A DNA stretch of 41,375 nt from an uncultured Ruminococcus sp. (GTDB lineage: Bacteria > Bacillota > Clostridia > Lachnospirales > Lachnospiraceae). A program made the translations under genes and the position numbers. The notes under the pieces are model-generated. The model did not search any database. It was not told the origin of the DNA and was given only the letters and a program-made list of their open reading frames with translations. The DNA lies in NCBI GenBank assembly GCA_900066355.1, contig FMEL01000023.1, positions 1 through 41,375 on the forward strand, given 5' to 3'. Positions 1-8,154 of this stretch are shown one piece after another (within the stretch, counting starts at the first letter, position 1; each line of letters starts with the position of its first letter).

Positions 1-47
1 TGATATGTACCCTCTTTACTGGACAAACCAGTAAGGAGGGTATTTTT

Positions 48-611
48 ATGCGTTATAGTTACGAATTTAAATTATTATGTGTTGATTTGTATAAATCTGG
101 GATTTATCCAGATACACCAAATGGTACAACAGATGAAAGATTTAAGAAAAATGTAAGAGAATGGGCACGTATGGTTGATTCAAATGGGCCGGAAGTATTA
201 AAACATAAGGTTTTTAACAAAGTTTGGTCTCCTGAAGAAAAACTAGCGTTAGTATCACAAGTTATTGCAGGTAAATCAAGAACGGATGTTGCATTAAAAG
301 CTGGTATTAATCCTGGAATGCTTTATCAATGGGTTCAAAAATACAAAACTATTGGATATAATGGATTAGTAGAAAATAGAAAGGGGCGTCCGCCACAGAT
401 TTCCGATATGAAAAAATCAACTAATCCAAATCCACTTACTGAATCTGAACGTGAAGAACTTATTCGCTTGAGAGCAGAAAACGAATATATAAAAGCTGAG
501 AACGAAGTAATAAAAAAAAGGATCGCCTTGAGGCAAGAAAAATGGGCTGCGCAACTCAAGGCGAAAAAGCAGCAATTATCAAAGAACTTAGAGAAAAGGG
601 ATACCAACTAA
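48..611 (+). CDS. IS150-group transposase OrfA (DNA-binding subunit)
   Basis: 187 residues. Two helix-turn-helix-like segments (about 1-60 and 62-110) are followed by a charged helical tail rich in Glu, Lys and Arg (about 130-185), likely the leucine-zipper-like oligomerisation part. This two-HTH build is typical of IS150-group OrfA. It binds the terminal repeats and, fused to OrfB by frameshift, forms the transposase. The start at 48 follows a GGAGG motif at 36-40. The 3' end overlaps orfB by 70 nt. Confidence 0.93.
   Translation: MRYSYEFKLLCVDLYKSGIYPDTPNGTTDERFKKNVREWARMVDSNGPEVLKHKVFNKVWSPEEKLALVSQVIAGKSRTDVALKAGINPGMLYQWVQKYKTIGYNGLVENRKGRPPQISDMKKSTNPNPLTESEREELIRLRAENEYIKAENEVIKKRIALRQEKWAAQLKAKKQQLSKNLEKRDTN
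512..563 (+). promoter_or_regulatory. Programmed -1 ribosomal frameshift signal
   Basis: A run of eight A (512-519) gives a slippery A-AAA-AAA heptamer in the orfA frame. It is followed by a 9 bp perfect inverted repeat, CGCCTTGAG (524-532) and CTCAAGGCG (555-563). In the -1 frame there is no stop between the slip site and the orfB ATG at 542, so slippage yields a continuous OrfAB protein. A slippery A run with a downstream hairpin is the known IS3-family arrangement; use here is inferred. Confidence 0.85.
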
Positions 612-1429
612 AGCATCTTATTAAAGCGATGCATATGGCTAAATCTACTTATTATTTTGAAATTAGTAAGAAAGATGCTGTTGCGGAACGCAATCGAGTA
701 TTACTGGAAGAAATATCAAAAATTTTTGAAGTGAACAAATGCAGATATGGAGTAAGAAGAGTTCATCAAGAATTAATAAACCGTGGGTACCAGGTGAATC
801 ATAAGCGTGTTCAACGCCTTATGCATAAAGCCGGATTAATCGGCAAACGACCAAAGGAAAAATATCATTCTTACAAGGGCGAAGTAGGAAAGATTGCTGA
901 TAACATAATAGATAGAGATTTTAGTACAACTGCCCCATTACAGAAATGGACAACAGATGTATCTCAGTTCAATTTTTCATGGGGAAAGTGTTATATATCG
1001 CCAGTGCTAGATATGAATACAAATGAAATTATTTCATATGATCTATCTATGAGTCCTAATTTTAAGCAGATAGAAAGAATGTTAAATAAAGCATTTGAAA
1101 AATTCCCTTCTGTTGAAGGTTTAATATTTCATTCAGATCAAGGTTGGCAATATCAGCATGCCTATTACAGAAACGCTTTACAGGAACATGGAATTATCCA
1201 ATCCATGTCACGAAAAGGCAATTGCTATGATAATTGTATTATGGAAACATTTTTTGGAAGATTAAAAAATGAAATGTATTATGGCTATGAGAAAGATTAT
1301 TCTTCTTTTGAAGAATTTTCAAAAGCAGTTGAAGAATATATAGATTACTACAATAATAGAAGAATTCAGGCAAAAACAAAATGGATGCCACCTGTGCAAT
1401 ACAGAATAGCATCCATGTGTTCAGCCTAG
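542..1429 (+). CDS. IS150-group transposase OrfB (DDE integrase domain)
   Basis: 295 residues. An HTH_21-type segment (about 60-100, motif CRYGVRRVHQEL) precedes the rve integrase core. Catalytic acidic residues are visible as WTTDVSQF, FHSDQGWQY and the Glu in NCIMETFFGRLKNE, the D-D-E triad with standard spacing. It performs strand cleavage and transfer as the C-terminal part of OrfAB. Translation probably comes by frameshift from orfA rather than from the ATG at 542. No truncation is seen. Confidence 0.95.
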   Translation: MGCATQGEKAAIIKELREKGYQLKHLIKAMHMAKSTYYFEISKKDAVAERNRVLLEEISKIFEVNKCRYGVRRVHQELINRGYQVNHKRVQRLMHKAGLIGKRPKEKYHSYKGEVGKIADNIIDRDFSTTAPLQKWTTDVSQFNFSWGKCYISPVLDMNTNEIISYDLSMSPNFKQIERMLNKAFEKFPSVEGLIFHSDQGWQYQHAYYRNALQEHGIIQSMSRKGNCYDNCIMETFFGRLKNEMYYGYEKDYSSFEEFSKAVEEYIDYYNNRRIQAKTKWMPPVQYRIASMCSA

Positions 1430-1535
1430 TTCATATAAATATGTGTCCAGGATTCTGGGTACATATCATTTTGATATCCAGTACTGGCGTTATTTATTCT
1501 ACAGGGGCTTGGGGGTGTAGCCACCAAATATATTA

Positions 1536-1739
1536 TTAATTTTCTTCTTCGGTAAGTTTGTTAAGGATCCACTGGCCATGATTGATTTGCTTTTCAAGTA
1601 GTAGTTTTCTCAGATATTCTGATCGGCTAATGGACAAACAAGCTGCACCTTGATCTAATAAATCCAGTTCGACATCTGTAAGACGTAATCCTATAAAATG
1701 TCTGTGATTCAGTTCTTTATCTTTGTTTTTTGTTCTCAT
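1536..1739 (-). CDS. Small ribbon-helix-helix / MobC-like mobilisation accessory protein
   Basis: 67 residues. After a basic N-terminus comes a beta strand (HFIGLRLTDVEL) and two helices with the SRSEYLRKLLL signature of ribbon-helix-helix proteins that accompany relaxases. A GGAGGAG ribosome site sits just before the ATG. The expected downstream partner, a relaxase, is missing because the IS element ends 67 bp past the stop. The role (relaxosome protein or autoregulator) rests on the fold and on context, not on a recognised family name. Confidence 0.6.
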   Translation of the reverse strand: MRTKNKDKELNHRHFIGLRLTDVELDLLDQGAACLSISRSEYLRKLLLEKQINHGQWILNKLTEEEN

Positions 1740-1769
1740 ACTCCTCCTTCCGCTGAGACTATTCCTCCC

Positions 1770-2000
1770 ACCGGGAGTCCACGTATTTCAATATCGGCTG
1801 TCCCTTCCGATATTAGAAATAGTGCTGTGAACACCTTTAGGTGGAACCAACAGACAAGTGAAACGTCTGTTATTGAGAGGGTATGGGGAGATCCCCATCA
1901 AGATAAAACCCATAGGTTGATGGGAGGCCAAATGGCAATACCGTTAAACATGGGTGGATCTTGCTCTGTATGTGTACCCCTCTATATAACGAAACGCTCA
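1770..2000. other. Dyad-rich non-coding stretch, possible oriT of a lost mobilisable element
   Basis: Several short inverted repeats are packed together: AATATCGG/CCGATATT (about 1789-1813), AACAGAC/GTCTGTT (about 1849-1873) and GGGGAT/ATCCCC (about 1885-1897). They lie directly upstream of the divergent ribbon-helix-helix gene, where an origin of transfer often sits. An open frame crosses the region on the + strand but does not look like a protein. I could not match a known nic site. Confidence 0.3.
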
Positions 2001-2121
2001 GAGGCTGTTTTACAGTGGGGGAAAAGAAAAAATATCAAAAAATCGATGATTAATGGTAAGCTTGTGATAGAATGGAAAAAAGAGAAAAGCATAAAGGATG
2101 TTGTTGTGGAGAATATTTGTT

Positions 2122-2547
2122 ATGATTAGAAAGTTGCTGAACAGAGATATCGATAGAGTCGCTGACATATGGTTAAAGACAAATCTGAAAGCACATTATT
2201 TTATTTCCAATCAATACTGGAAAAGTAATTATGAATTAGTGAAAGAAATGCTGTCACAATCCGAAGTTTATGTGTTTGAAGCAGATAAAATGATACAAGG
2301 ATTTGTAGGACTAAATGATGAATATATCGAAGGTATTTTTGTCTCTGATGAAATGCAGTCATGTGGCATAGGTAAGCTTTTATTGGATTATATTAAGGAT
2401 AAAAAAGTCAGCTTACGATTAAATGTATATCAGAAGAATGCCAGAGCAATTTCTTTTTACCAAAGAGAAGGGTTCATTATTCAATGTGAAGGTTTGGATG
2501 AAGCTACTGGTGAAAAAGAGTACACCATGCTATGGAAACAAAAATAG
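2122..2547 (+). CDS. GNAT-family N-acetyltransferase (YjaB/YiaC-like)
   Basis: 141 residues from the ATG at 2122, which I prefer to an upstream in-frame start at 2098 because the GNAT fold begins with MIRKLLNRDID and a GGAG lies at 2107-2110. The acetyl-CoA binding motif A is visible in the segment with SCGIGKLLLDYIK (about 86-98). The C-terminal NARAISFYQREGF motif is typical of small acetyltransferases. It probably moves an acetyl group to an amine of a small molecule or a protein; the substrate is not readable. Confidence 0.85.
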   Translation: MIRKLLNRDIDRVADIWLKTNLKAHYFISNQYWKSNYELVKEMLSQSEVYVFEADKMIQGFVGLNDEYIEGIFVSDEMQSCGIGKLLLDYIKDKKVSLRLNVYQKNARAISFYQREGFIIQCEGLDEATGEKEYTMLWKQK

Positions 2548-2574
2548 AAATCGGGATTTGTGAGGAAAAGGTGA

Positions 2575-3006
2575 ATGAAAAGGCGAATGAAGCAAAAAAG
2601 TAAAAATGCGATTTCAATCATAGGTGGTGCAGATGGTCCTACAAGCATTTTTATAGCAGGACATTTAAAAAAGCAACCATTAAAGATTAGAATCAAAAAT
2701 AGCATATATAGATAAGAGTATTTGGGTAAAATAAAGACTCGAAGTGAAATGATTGCTGAAATACCCGATAGTATAATTCCGATGGATTTTCATTTGTATA
2801 AAATAAGAATCGATGATGATTTTATTGAAATGGAGATAGATTATACTTGGAATATATTTGGAATGTCTTATTCAGGAAATAAGGCGGTAATGAAAAAATT
2901 TAAGAAAATATCCAGAGATTTATACAGTTATTATGGTGTTACTGAGGAAGATATTAAAAACAAGACAAAAAGATATTCGTCACTGGTAACGAATTTGAGT
3001 TCATAA
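2575..3006 (+). pseudogene. Split or shortened gene: GGADGPT-motif N-part and hypothetical C-part
   Basis: Two open pieces share one frame and are separated by a single TAA at 2713-2715. The first (2575-2712, 46 residues) carries SIIGGADGPTSIFIAG, close to a conserved segment of Na+-pumping decarboxylase beta subunits. The second (2722-3006) reads through RSEMIAEIPD to its own stop and has only a TTG as possible start. From memory, Clostridia carry a longer hypothetical protein that starts with this motif and ends like the second piece, which suggests a gene with an internal deletion. They could instead be two small genes. Confidence 0.5.
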
Positions 3007-3029
3007 ATTATAAATTTAAGGAGTTAGTT

Positions 3030-3662
3030 ATGGCTTTTGATTTTAAGAAAGAATATAAAGAGTTTTATATGCCTAAAAATAAACCGGAGATCGTGACTGT
3101 CCCTAAAGCAAATTATATTGCGGTCAGAGGAAAGGGTAATCCAAACGAAGAAGGTGGAGCATATCAGCAGGCAATTAGTGTATTATATGCGGTTGCATAT
3201 ACTTTGAGAATGAGTTATAAGACAGATCATAAAATTGCAGGATTTTTTGAATATGTAGTTCCACCACTTGAAGGATTCTGGTGGCAGGAAAATATACATG
3301 GTGTAAATTATGCAGATAAAGATTCTTTTAATTGGATTTCAGTTATACGCCTGCCTGATTTTGTAAATCAAAAGGATTTTGAATGGGCTGTTGAAACAGC
3401 AACCAAAAAGAAAAAAATAGATTGTTCATCTGCAGAGTTTGTGACCATTGACGAGGGATTGTGTGTTCAAATAATGCACTTGGGAGCATTTGATGATGAA
3501 CCGGCAACTGTTGCACTTATGGATACGTATTTGGAGCAGAATGGATATGTTAATGATATGAATATGGAAAGATTACATCATGAAATATATCTGTCTGATG
3601 CAAGAAAGGTTGCCCCAGAAAAATGGAAAACGGTCATTAGACATCCTATAAAGAAACTGTAA
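3030..3662 (+). CDS. GyrI-like small-molecule-binding domain protein
   Basis: 210 residues, start supported by AAGGAG 9 nt upstream. The sequence from MAFDFKKEYKEFYMPKNKP through VPKANYIAVRGKGNPN and FFEYVVPPLEGFWW to HEIYLSDARK matches the stand-alone GyrI-like/SAV2460-type family, a SOUL/GyrI fold that binds or hydrolyses small hydrophobic compounds. No DNA-binding domain is attached, so it is not a transcription factor by itself. It stands alone between gene remnants. Confidence 0.85.
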   Translation: MAFDFKKEYKEFYMPKNKPEIVTVPKANYIAVRGKGNPNEEGGAYQQAISVLYAVAYTLRMSYKTDHKIAGFFEYVVPPLEGFWWQENIHGVNYADKDSFNWISVIRLPDFVNQKDFEWAVETATKKKKIDCSSAEFVTIDEGLCVQIMHLGAFDDEPATVALMDTYLEQNGYVNDMNMERLHHEIYLSDARKVAPEKWKTVIRHPIKKL

Positions 3663-3703
3663 ACTCGGCAATTGTCGAACTGACACAGTAGAAAGGATTA
3701 TAT

Positions 3704-4015
3704 ATGAGTGAACAGTTTGGATATGGAACAAGATTTTATAAAACGGTGAGTGACGATTTGAAATCTATTTTACCAGATGTGAAATCATTTTCTCCAACTA
3801 ACTTGAAATATATGAGATACTTTTATGAGATGTATCCTGACGCAGTAATTTGTCCTCAAGTTGAGGACGAATTGATTACAGATGCAAATCGTCCCCAAGT
3901 TGGGGATGATTTACAAATCATTTTTAGAATACCATGGGGACATAACAAAATAATACTTGATAAATGCAAAGGAAATTCTGCAAAGGCATTGTTTTATATC
4001 AGAAGGAGCATATGA
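3704..4015 (+). pseudogene. Fragment of a DUF1016 (YhcG-type PDDEXK nuclease) gene
   Basis: 103 residues with SDDLKSILPDVKSFSPTNLKYMRYFYE and a later IPWGHNKIILDK, hallmarks of the DUF1016 N-terminal domain. The family is normally three times longer, with residues before this segment and a C-terminal PD-(D/E)XK nuclease domain; both are missing. The frame closes just after KALFYIRRSI, where an unrelated coding tail begins in another frame. Such genes are often linked to restriction or phage defence loci. Dead remnant. Confidence 0.75.
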
Positions 4016-4283
4016 AAATTCCCAAAGAAAAAACAGTACGAGTAACAGCTATTCCAGTAAATACCAAAGAAGTTATTCTTCTGGAAAAAAGAGTACTCCA
4101 TCGCGTTCATACAATACATACAGCAATGCTTATTCATCCCGGAGAAACGATTCCTATGATGTTTATAATTATGATGATCCGGATGATTTCGCCGATGACT
4201 GGGCTGAGGAATTTGGTGGAGGAAATTATGATGGCGGATATGATGATGCGTATGATTACTGGGAGGAGAACTACGGGAATTAA
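4014..4283 (+). pseudogene. 5'-truncated tail of a Ser/Tyr/Asp-rich hypothetical protein
   Basis: About 89 codons rich in Ser, Tyr, Asn and Asp, moving from a basic Ser-rich stretch (SSKYQRSYSSGKKS) to an acidic end (DDPDDFADDWAEEFGGG). Such low-complexity acidic tails end several Clostridia hypothetical proteins. The codon pattern supports this frame over the other open frames here. It has no start of its own and appears joined to the DUF1016 fragment near 4010, so it is probably the C-terminus of a deleted gene. Confidence 0.5.
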
Positions 4284-4313
4284 TAATGCAAGGAAATTGT
4301 GGAGGTGAACTTG

Positions 4314-5126
4314 TTGAAAGAAAGTACATATCAAACTCCTTGTGGAACGATTCACTATTGGTCAAGTATTCTGAGTTTGGATACAACGACGCTTGTATTT
4401 CTTCCGGGGCTGACTGCTGACCATAGATTATTTGATAAACAGGTTGAGCATTTCGTGGAAAAATATAATATTATTGTATGGGATGCACCGGCTCATGCCT
4501 CATCCTGGCCGTTTCGGTTTGAATTTGATCTGTTTGATAAGGCAAAATGGCTGAATGGGATTCTTGAAAAAGAAGAAATCATAAAACCAATTATAATCGG
4601 TCAATCAATGGGAGGATATGTGGGACAGGTTTATGCACAATTGTATCCTGACCGGCTGGCAGGTTTTATTTCCATTGATTCAGCACCGCTCCAGAGGAAC
4701 TATGTGACAGCAGTGGAAATCTGGCTTCTGAAGAGAATGGAACCAGTATATGCACATTACCCATGGAAGTTGCTTTTGAAATCCGGAACCGAGGGAGTTG
4801 CAACTTCTGATTATGGCAGAAACCTGATGAAGGAAATGATGCTGGTCTATGATGGTGATCAGCATCGTTATGCACAAATTGCCGGGCATGGATTTCGTAT
4901 TCTGGCAGAGGCAATGGAAAAGGATCTGCCATATGAAATCAAATGTCATTCCCTGTTGATATGTGGTACAAAGGATCATGCCGGTTCATGCATAAGGTAT
5001 AACAGAGAATGGCATCGAAAAACGAAAATTCCTTTAAAGTGGATTGAAGGGGCCGGTCATAATTCTAATACAGATAAACCGGAGATGATAAATAGTTTGA
5101 TAGAAGAATTCCTTTCAAACATATAA
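4314..5126 (+). CDS. Alpha/beta hydrolase
   Basis: 270 residues from the TTG at 4314. GGAGGTG at 4301-4307 is correctly spaced for this codon, whereas the GTG at 4299 overlaps the ribosome site. The nucleophile elbow GQSMGG places Ser98; the acid is probably Asp in LLICGTKDHAG and the base His in GAGHNSNTDKPE. LPGLTADHRLF forms the oxyanion-side loop. A soluble serine hydrolase, probably esterase or lactonase type. The preceding gene ends 30 nt upstream. Confidence 0.9.
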   Translation: MKESTYQTPCGTIHYWSSILSLDTTTLVFLPGLTADHRLFDKQVEHFVEKYNIIVWDAPAHASSWPFRFEFDLFDKAKWLNGILEKEEIIKPIIIGQSMGGYVGQVYAQLYPDRLAGFISIDSAPLQRNYVTAVEIWLLKRMEPVYAHYPWKLLLKSGTEGVATSDYGRNLMKEMMLVYDGDQHRYAQIAGHGFRILAEAMEKDLPYEIKCHSLLICGTKDHAGSCIRYNREWHRKTKIPLKWIEGAGHNSNTDKPEMINSLIEEFLSNI

Positions 5127-5299
5127 AGACTATTGAAAACAATTGGTCAACCGTTATAAAAGGACAATAAACAAATCGAAATTGACCGAGTTCTTTAAGT
5201 GAGGAATGTCATACCTGATTATACGCAATGGGAGGTCGCGCAGGAGAAGAATACGGAGAAATATTGAAAGAAAACAAACTATGAAATGAGGTGACATTT

Positions 5300-6535
5300 A
5301 TGATGAAAAACGAAGCGGGAGTAAGAATCGAAGAAATGCTGTGTCAGCTGGCCGATGCGACGCGCATCGACGGAGAGATCTGGCGTGCAGCGTATACTCT
5401 GGAAGACAAAATCGCGAAGAACATCCTGCGTGAGTGGATCGAGGAGCTGGGGCTTGAATACAGAGAGGACGCGATCGGTAACGTGTATGGACGGCTTCCG
5501 GGGACAGAACCTGGAACCATACTGACGGGATCCCACCTGGATACCGTAAAGAACGGTGGAAAATATGATGGCGCACTGGGCGTTGTGACCGGTGTGGCAG
5601 CGCTGGGATACCTCAAACAGTCGGGCTTCGTTCCGAAACACAGCCTGGAAGTGGGTGGTCTGATGGAAGAAGAGGGCAGTCGTTTTCCATCCGGCTGTCA
5701 GGGGAGCCGCGCAATCTGTGGCACGCTGAAAGAAGAGGATCTCGAGGAGCTCAGCCGTGATGGCGTCACACTTCGTGAAGCACTGGTATCTGCCGGGTAT
5801 CAGACGGAAGCGCTGAAAAACGTGAAACGTGACGATATTCGAGCAATCGTAGAACTGCATATCGAACAGGGACCGGTGCTTGAAAGCGAGCAGAAGCAGA
5901 TCGGTATTGTGGACAGTATCGTCGGTATCGTCAACTATGAGCTGACCATTCAGGGCAGCCAGAACCATGCAGGTACCACCTCGATGTCTTTACGGCACGA
6001 TCCTGTGGTAGCTGCTGCGGAATTTATCACAGAGTCTACCCGTCAGATGATGGCGCAGGCCCCTTCTGCCACCCTTACCTATGGCGCGATACAGGTATTT
6101 CCTGGAATGCAGAATGTCATTGCAGATCGAGTGAATCTGCTCATCGATCTGCGCGATGGTAGCGATGAGGAATTGCTTCAAGATGTGGTTCTTCTGAAAC
6201 GTGCACTGGAATCCATCGAACGCAAGGGCTTTCAGACCCGGCTTCGACAGAATGACTGGCTGGAGTCCGTACAGATGGATCCGAACGTGATTCGGGTGAT
6301 CGAGCGGCACTGTGAAGAGAAACATCTCGCGTATAAGCATATGAACAGCGGCGCCGGACACGACTCGATGGTATTCGGAAAGCATTTCCCGACCGCGATG
6401 ATCTTCGTGCCGAGTATCGGAGGTATCAGCCATAATCCGGCAGAAGCCACCGCTGTAGCGGATATACAGACCGGTTTTGAACTGCTTTGTGACGTGTTAA
6501 AAGAATTATCAGCTCAAACCTTTTTATCATGGTAA
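5300..6535 (+). CDS. M20-family Zn amidohydrolase (allantoate amidohydrolase / N-carbamoyl-amino-acid hydrolase type)
   Basis: 411 residues, normal for the family. Dinuclear metal ligands are visible: GSHLDTV (His), GKYDGALGV (bridging Asp), GLMEEEGSRF (Glu), ELHIEQGPVL (His) and ISHNPAE (final His). A dimerisation lid with SQNHAGTTSM lies in the middle. The family removes carbamoyl or ureido nitrogen from allantoate, ureidoglycine or N-carbamoyl amino acids; substrate is undecided. GAGGTG sits 6 nt before the ATG at 5300. The gene is clearly GC-richer than both neighbours, and its last residues (about AQTFLSW) run into a nuclease remnant, so the natural 3' end was replaced. Confidence 0.9.
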   Translation: MMKNEAGVRIEEMLCQLADATRIDGEIWRAAYTLEDKIAKNILREWIEELGLEYREDAIGNVYGRLPGTEPGTILTGSHLDTVKNGGKYDGALGVVTGVAALGYLKQSGFVPKHSLEVGGLMEEEGSRFPSGCQGSRAICGTLKEEDLEELSRDGVTLREALVSAGYQTEALKNVKRDDIRAIVELHIEQGPVLESEQKQIGIVDSIVGIVNYELTIQGSQNHAGTTSMSLRHDPVVAAAEFITESTRQMMAQAPSATLTYGAIQVFPGMQNVIADRVNLLIDLRDGSDEELLQDVVLLKRALESIERKGFQTRLRQNDWLESVQMDPNVIRVIERHCEEKHLAYKHMNSGAGHDSMVFGKHFPTAMIFVPSIGGISHNPAEATAVADIQTGFELLCDVLKELSAQTFLSW

Positions 6536-6710
6536 GTTTTATTACATTGCTAATGATAATAAAGCCTTTGTAATTATTGGCTCGTCCAATATAAGTAAAA
6601 CGGCATATTTAAACAACTATGAATTATATCGGCTGTTTGAAATAGATTGTAATAACCCCGAAGAACAATATTTTATAACTGGTTCTAAAAATTCAAATCA
6701 GAATGTATAA
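6513..6710 (+). pseudogene. C-terminal fragment of a PLD-type (NgoFVII-like) nuclease domain
   Basis: Frame starting at 6513 reads YHGKFYYI, then AFVIIGSSNISKTAYLNNYEL and ends at TAA 6708-6710. HxK followed by GSSN and a helix with Asn-x-Glu is the signature of phospholipase-D-like nuclease and restriction-helicase domains. No start codon or first half exists, and it overlaps the 3' end of the M20 gene in another frame, so the junction lies near 6510. Remnant only. Confidence 0.7.
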
Positions 6711-6842
6711 AAATTGAAGAGATAATCTGTGAAATAAGATGGGTTAATTCTTCAATTTACATATTTTTTAAGGTGTTCCGGCATGGTATTATGGTACTTA
6801 TAAAGAACCCATTATGTCTGTTGGAGAGAGCGGTGAAAAGTT

Positions 6843-7019
6843 ATGAAGCTATTGTTTAAACAAAGGTTGTTTTCATGGTTTGACAGCTATGATATTTATG
6901 ATGAAGCAGGCAACACTGTTTATGTAGTAAAAGGTCAGTTGTTCTGGGGACATAAACTTGTAATTTATGATGCCTATGGAAATGAAGTAGGAATGGTTGT
7001 TCAGAAAGTATTTTCTTGA
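6843..7019 (+). pseudogene. N-terminal fragment of a LURP-one-related (LOR/DUF567) gene
   Basis: 58 residues with ATG, reading MKLLFKQRLFSWFDSYDIYD and later KGQLFWGHKLVIYDAYGNEVG before a stop at 7017. This is the start of the LURP-one-related tubby-like fold, normally about 160 residues. It breaks off inside the shared string AAAGTATTTT, where a methyltransferase sequence takes over in the next frame. Confidence 0.7.
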
Positions 7020-7443
7020 GAAGGGATATCGAGTGGAGGCAACGGATGGATCCTCTGAGCTTTGTAAATTAGCCAGTGCTTTTACTGGAATAGAAGTTAA
7101 AGAAATGCTATTTCAGGACCTGGATGCGAGTGGTAAATATGAAGGCATCTGGGCATGTTCCTCTATTTTGCATTTGCCAAAGCAGGAACTTCTTCCCGTA
7201 ATCCAAAAAATGTGTATTGCACTTAAAGATAACGGGATGATTTATACGTCCTTCAAATATAGTAATTTTGAAGGAGAACGCAATGGTCGTTATTTTACAG
7301 ATTTTACAGAAGATGCTTTTCACGAATTTATTAAAGCGATACCGGAACTTATGATAGAAGAAGAGTGGATTACTTCGGATGTGCGTCCGGGAAGAGGGGA
7401 AGAAAAATGGCTCAATCTAATTTTGAGGAAAATTCAGAAATAG
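7006..7443 (+). pseudogene. 5'-truncated SAM-dependent methyltransferase
   Basis: About 145 codons. The frame begins inside motif I's downstream helix (FLEKGYRVEATDGSSELCKLA) and goes on through post-motif strands (GIWACSSILHLPK) and NGMIYTSFKYSNFEGERNGRY to its natural stop. The glycine-rich SAM-binding motif that should precede the first helix is absent, and the only upstream start is a TTG within the LOR gene. The fragment was fused to the LOR remnant at 7005-7015. Unlikely to be active. Confidence 0.75.
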
Positions 7444-7550
7444 AGGAACTCCATATTGAACCGACAGATGTTATGATCGGAGACAGAAACAAAAGCAGAT
7501 ATCTGCTGTATCAGTTAAAGCTTAGCATGGCTCGGGCAAGGAAACAATGA
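7440..7550 (+). pseudogene. Fragment preceding a PLD/DUF3427-type nuclease-helicase domain
   Basis: In frame with an ORF overlapping the methyltransferase end, the segment EELHIEPTDVMIGDRNKSRYLLYQLKLSMARA resembles the entry to the PLD domain of restriction-associated helicases. It stops after about 36 codons. With the C-terminal PLD piece at 6513-6710 it may be the scrambled remains of one gene, with the order reversed by rearrangement. The family assignment is from memory of the motif. Confidence 0.45.
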
Positions 7551-7663
7551 AAAGTCTGTTAAATGAAGCGGACTGGGTAGGTATTGGTAGCAGAAAATAT
7601 GGAGAAAAAGATGTCGTTGAATTGGAGTTTTGGTTTGAACTGGCAGAAAAGTTAAAAAAGTAA
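7547..7663 (+). CDS. Very small ORF of unknown function (likely remnant)
   Basis: 38 residues, MKSLLNEADWVGIGSRKYG onward, ending in a charged helix (FWFELAEKLKK). It overlaps the end of the preceding fragment by 4 nt. The composition is protein-like, yet I recognise no family and see no good ribosome site. It may be the C-terminus of a further truncated gene in this decayed stretch. Confidence 0.3.
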   Translation: MKSLLNEADWVGIGSRKYGEKDVVELEFWFELAEKLKK

Positions 7664-7755
7664 AAGGATATGAAATGACTATTCCACATATATCGTTACT
7701 GTGATAAAATGTGAGAAAAATATATATCAACATATGAAAAACAGAGGAGAGAGTT

Positions 7756-8133
7756 ATGTTCGATACCATTCATCATATTGCAATCATTGGAAGCGATTAT
7801 GAAAAATCAAAACACTTTTATGTGGATCTGCTTGGACTTAAGGTGATCAGAGAAAATTATCGAAAAGAACGTGATGATTACAAGATTGATCTGGCATGTG
7901 GACCGCAGGAAATAGAGCTTTTTATCATAAAAAATGCTCCAGCTCGTGTAAATTATCCAGAAGCATTGGGATTACGCCATCTGGCATTTAAAGTTGAGAG
8001 TGTGGATGATACAGTAAAAGAATTGAATGGGAAAGGAATTGAAACAGAGCCGGTACGCTTAGACGATTATACTGGAAAGAAAATGACATTTTTTCATGAT
8101 CCGGATGGACTTCCATTGGAAATTCATGAGTAG
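7756..8133 (+). CDS. VOC-family protein (glyoxalase-I-like, YaeR/GloA2 type)
   Basis: 125 residues. Paired beta-alpha-beta-beta-beta modules: the first begins TIHHIAIIGSDYEKSKHFYVDLLG, the second LGLRHLAFKVESVDD. Candidate metal ligands are His near residue 6, His in GLRHLAF and Glu in PLEIHE. Length fits the YaeR/SMU1112c-like single-chain dimeric enzymes, usually annotated as lactoylglutathione lyase-like with unknown substrate. AGAGGAGAGAG precedes the ATG, and a terminator follows. Confidence 0.92.
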   Translation: MFDTIHHIAIIGSDYEKSKHFYVDLLGLKVIRENYRKERDDYKIDLACGPQEIELFIIKNAPARVNYPEALGLRHLAFKVESVDDTVKELNGKGIETEPVRLDDYTGKKMTFFHDPDGLPLEIHE

Positions 8134-8154
8134 AAAATAGCATAGGATAGAAAG

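Larger units (their letters stand above)
1..1468 (+). mobile_element. Complete IS3-family (IS150-group) insertion sequence
   Basis: Perfect 12 bp terminal inverted repeats, TGATATGTACCC at 1-12 and its complement at 1457-1468, continue imperfectly to about 25 bp (both arms share a TGGACA block). Inside are overlapping orfA and orfB in the 0 and -1 frames, as in IS3-family elements that make an OrfAB transposase by -1 frameshifting. Both frames are open and the DDE residues are present, so the copy looks active. The window starts exactly at the left tip, so the target duplication cannot be checked. Confidence 0.95.

Noticed and set aside
1698..2129. 143-codon open frame on the + strand
   Set aside because: Starts inside the opposite RHH gene, has odd composition and covers the dyad-rich stretch; more likely non-coding.
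3850..3915. Apparent tandem duplication in the DUF1016 fragment (two CAAGTTG-G-GA words)
   Set aside because: The encoded Pro-Gln-Val repeats are probably native to the family's loop; divergence is high and no extra length is clear.
3957..4386. Several overlapping frames on both strands around 4.0-4.4 kb
   Set aside because: Only the Ser/Tyr/Asp-rich + frame has plausible protein composition; the His/Ile/Met-rich alternatives are artefacts of the repetitive GAT/TAT codons.
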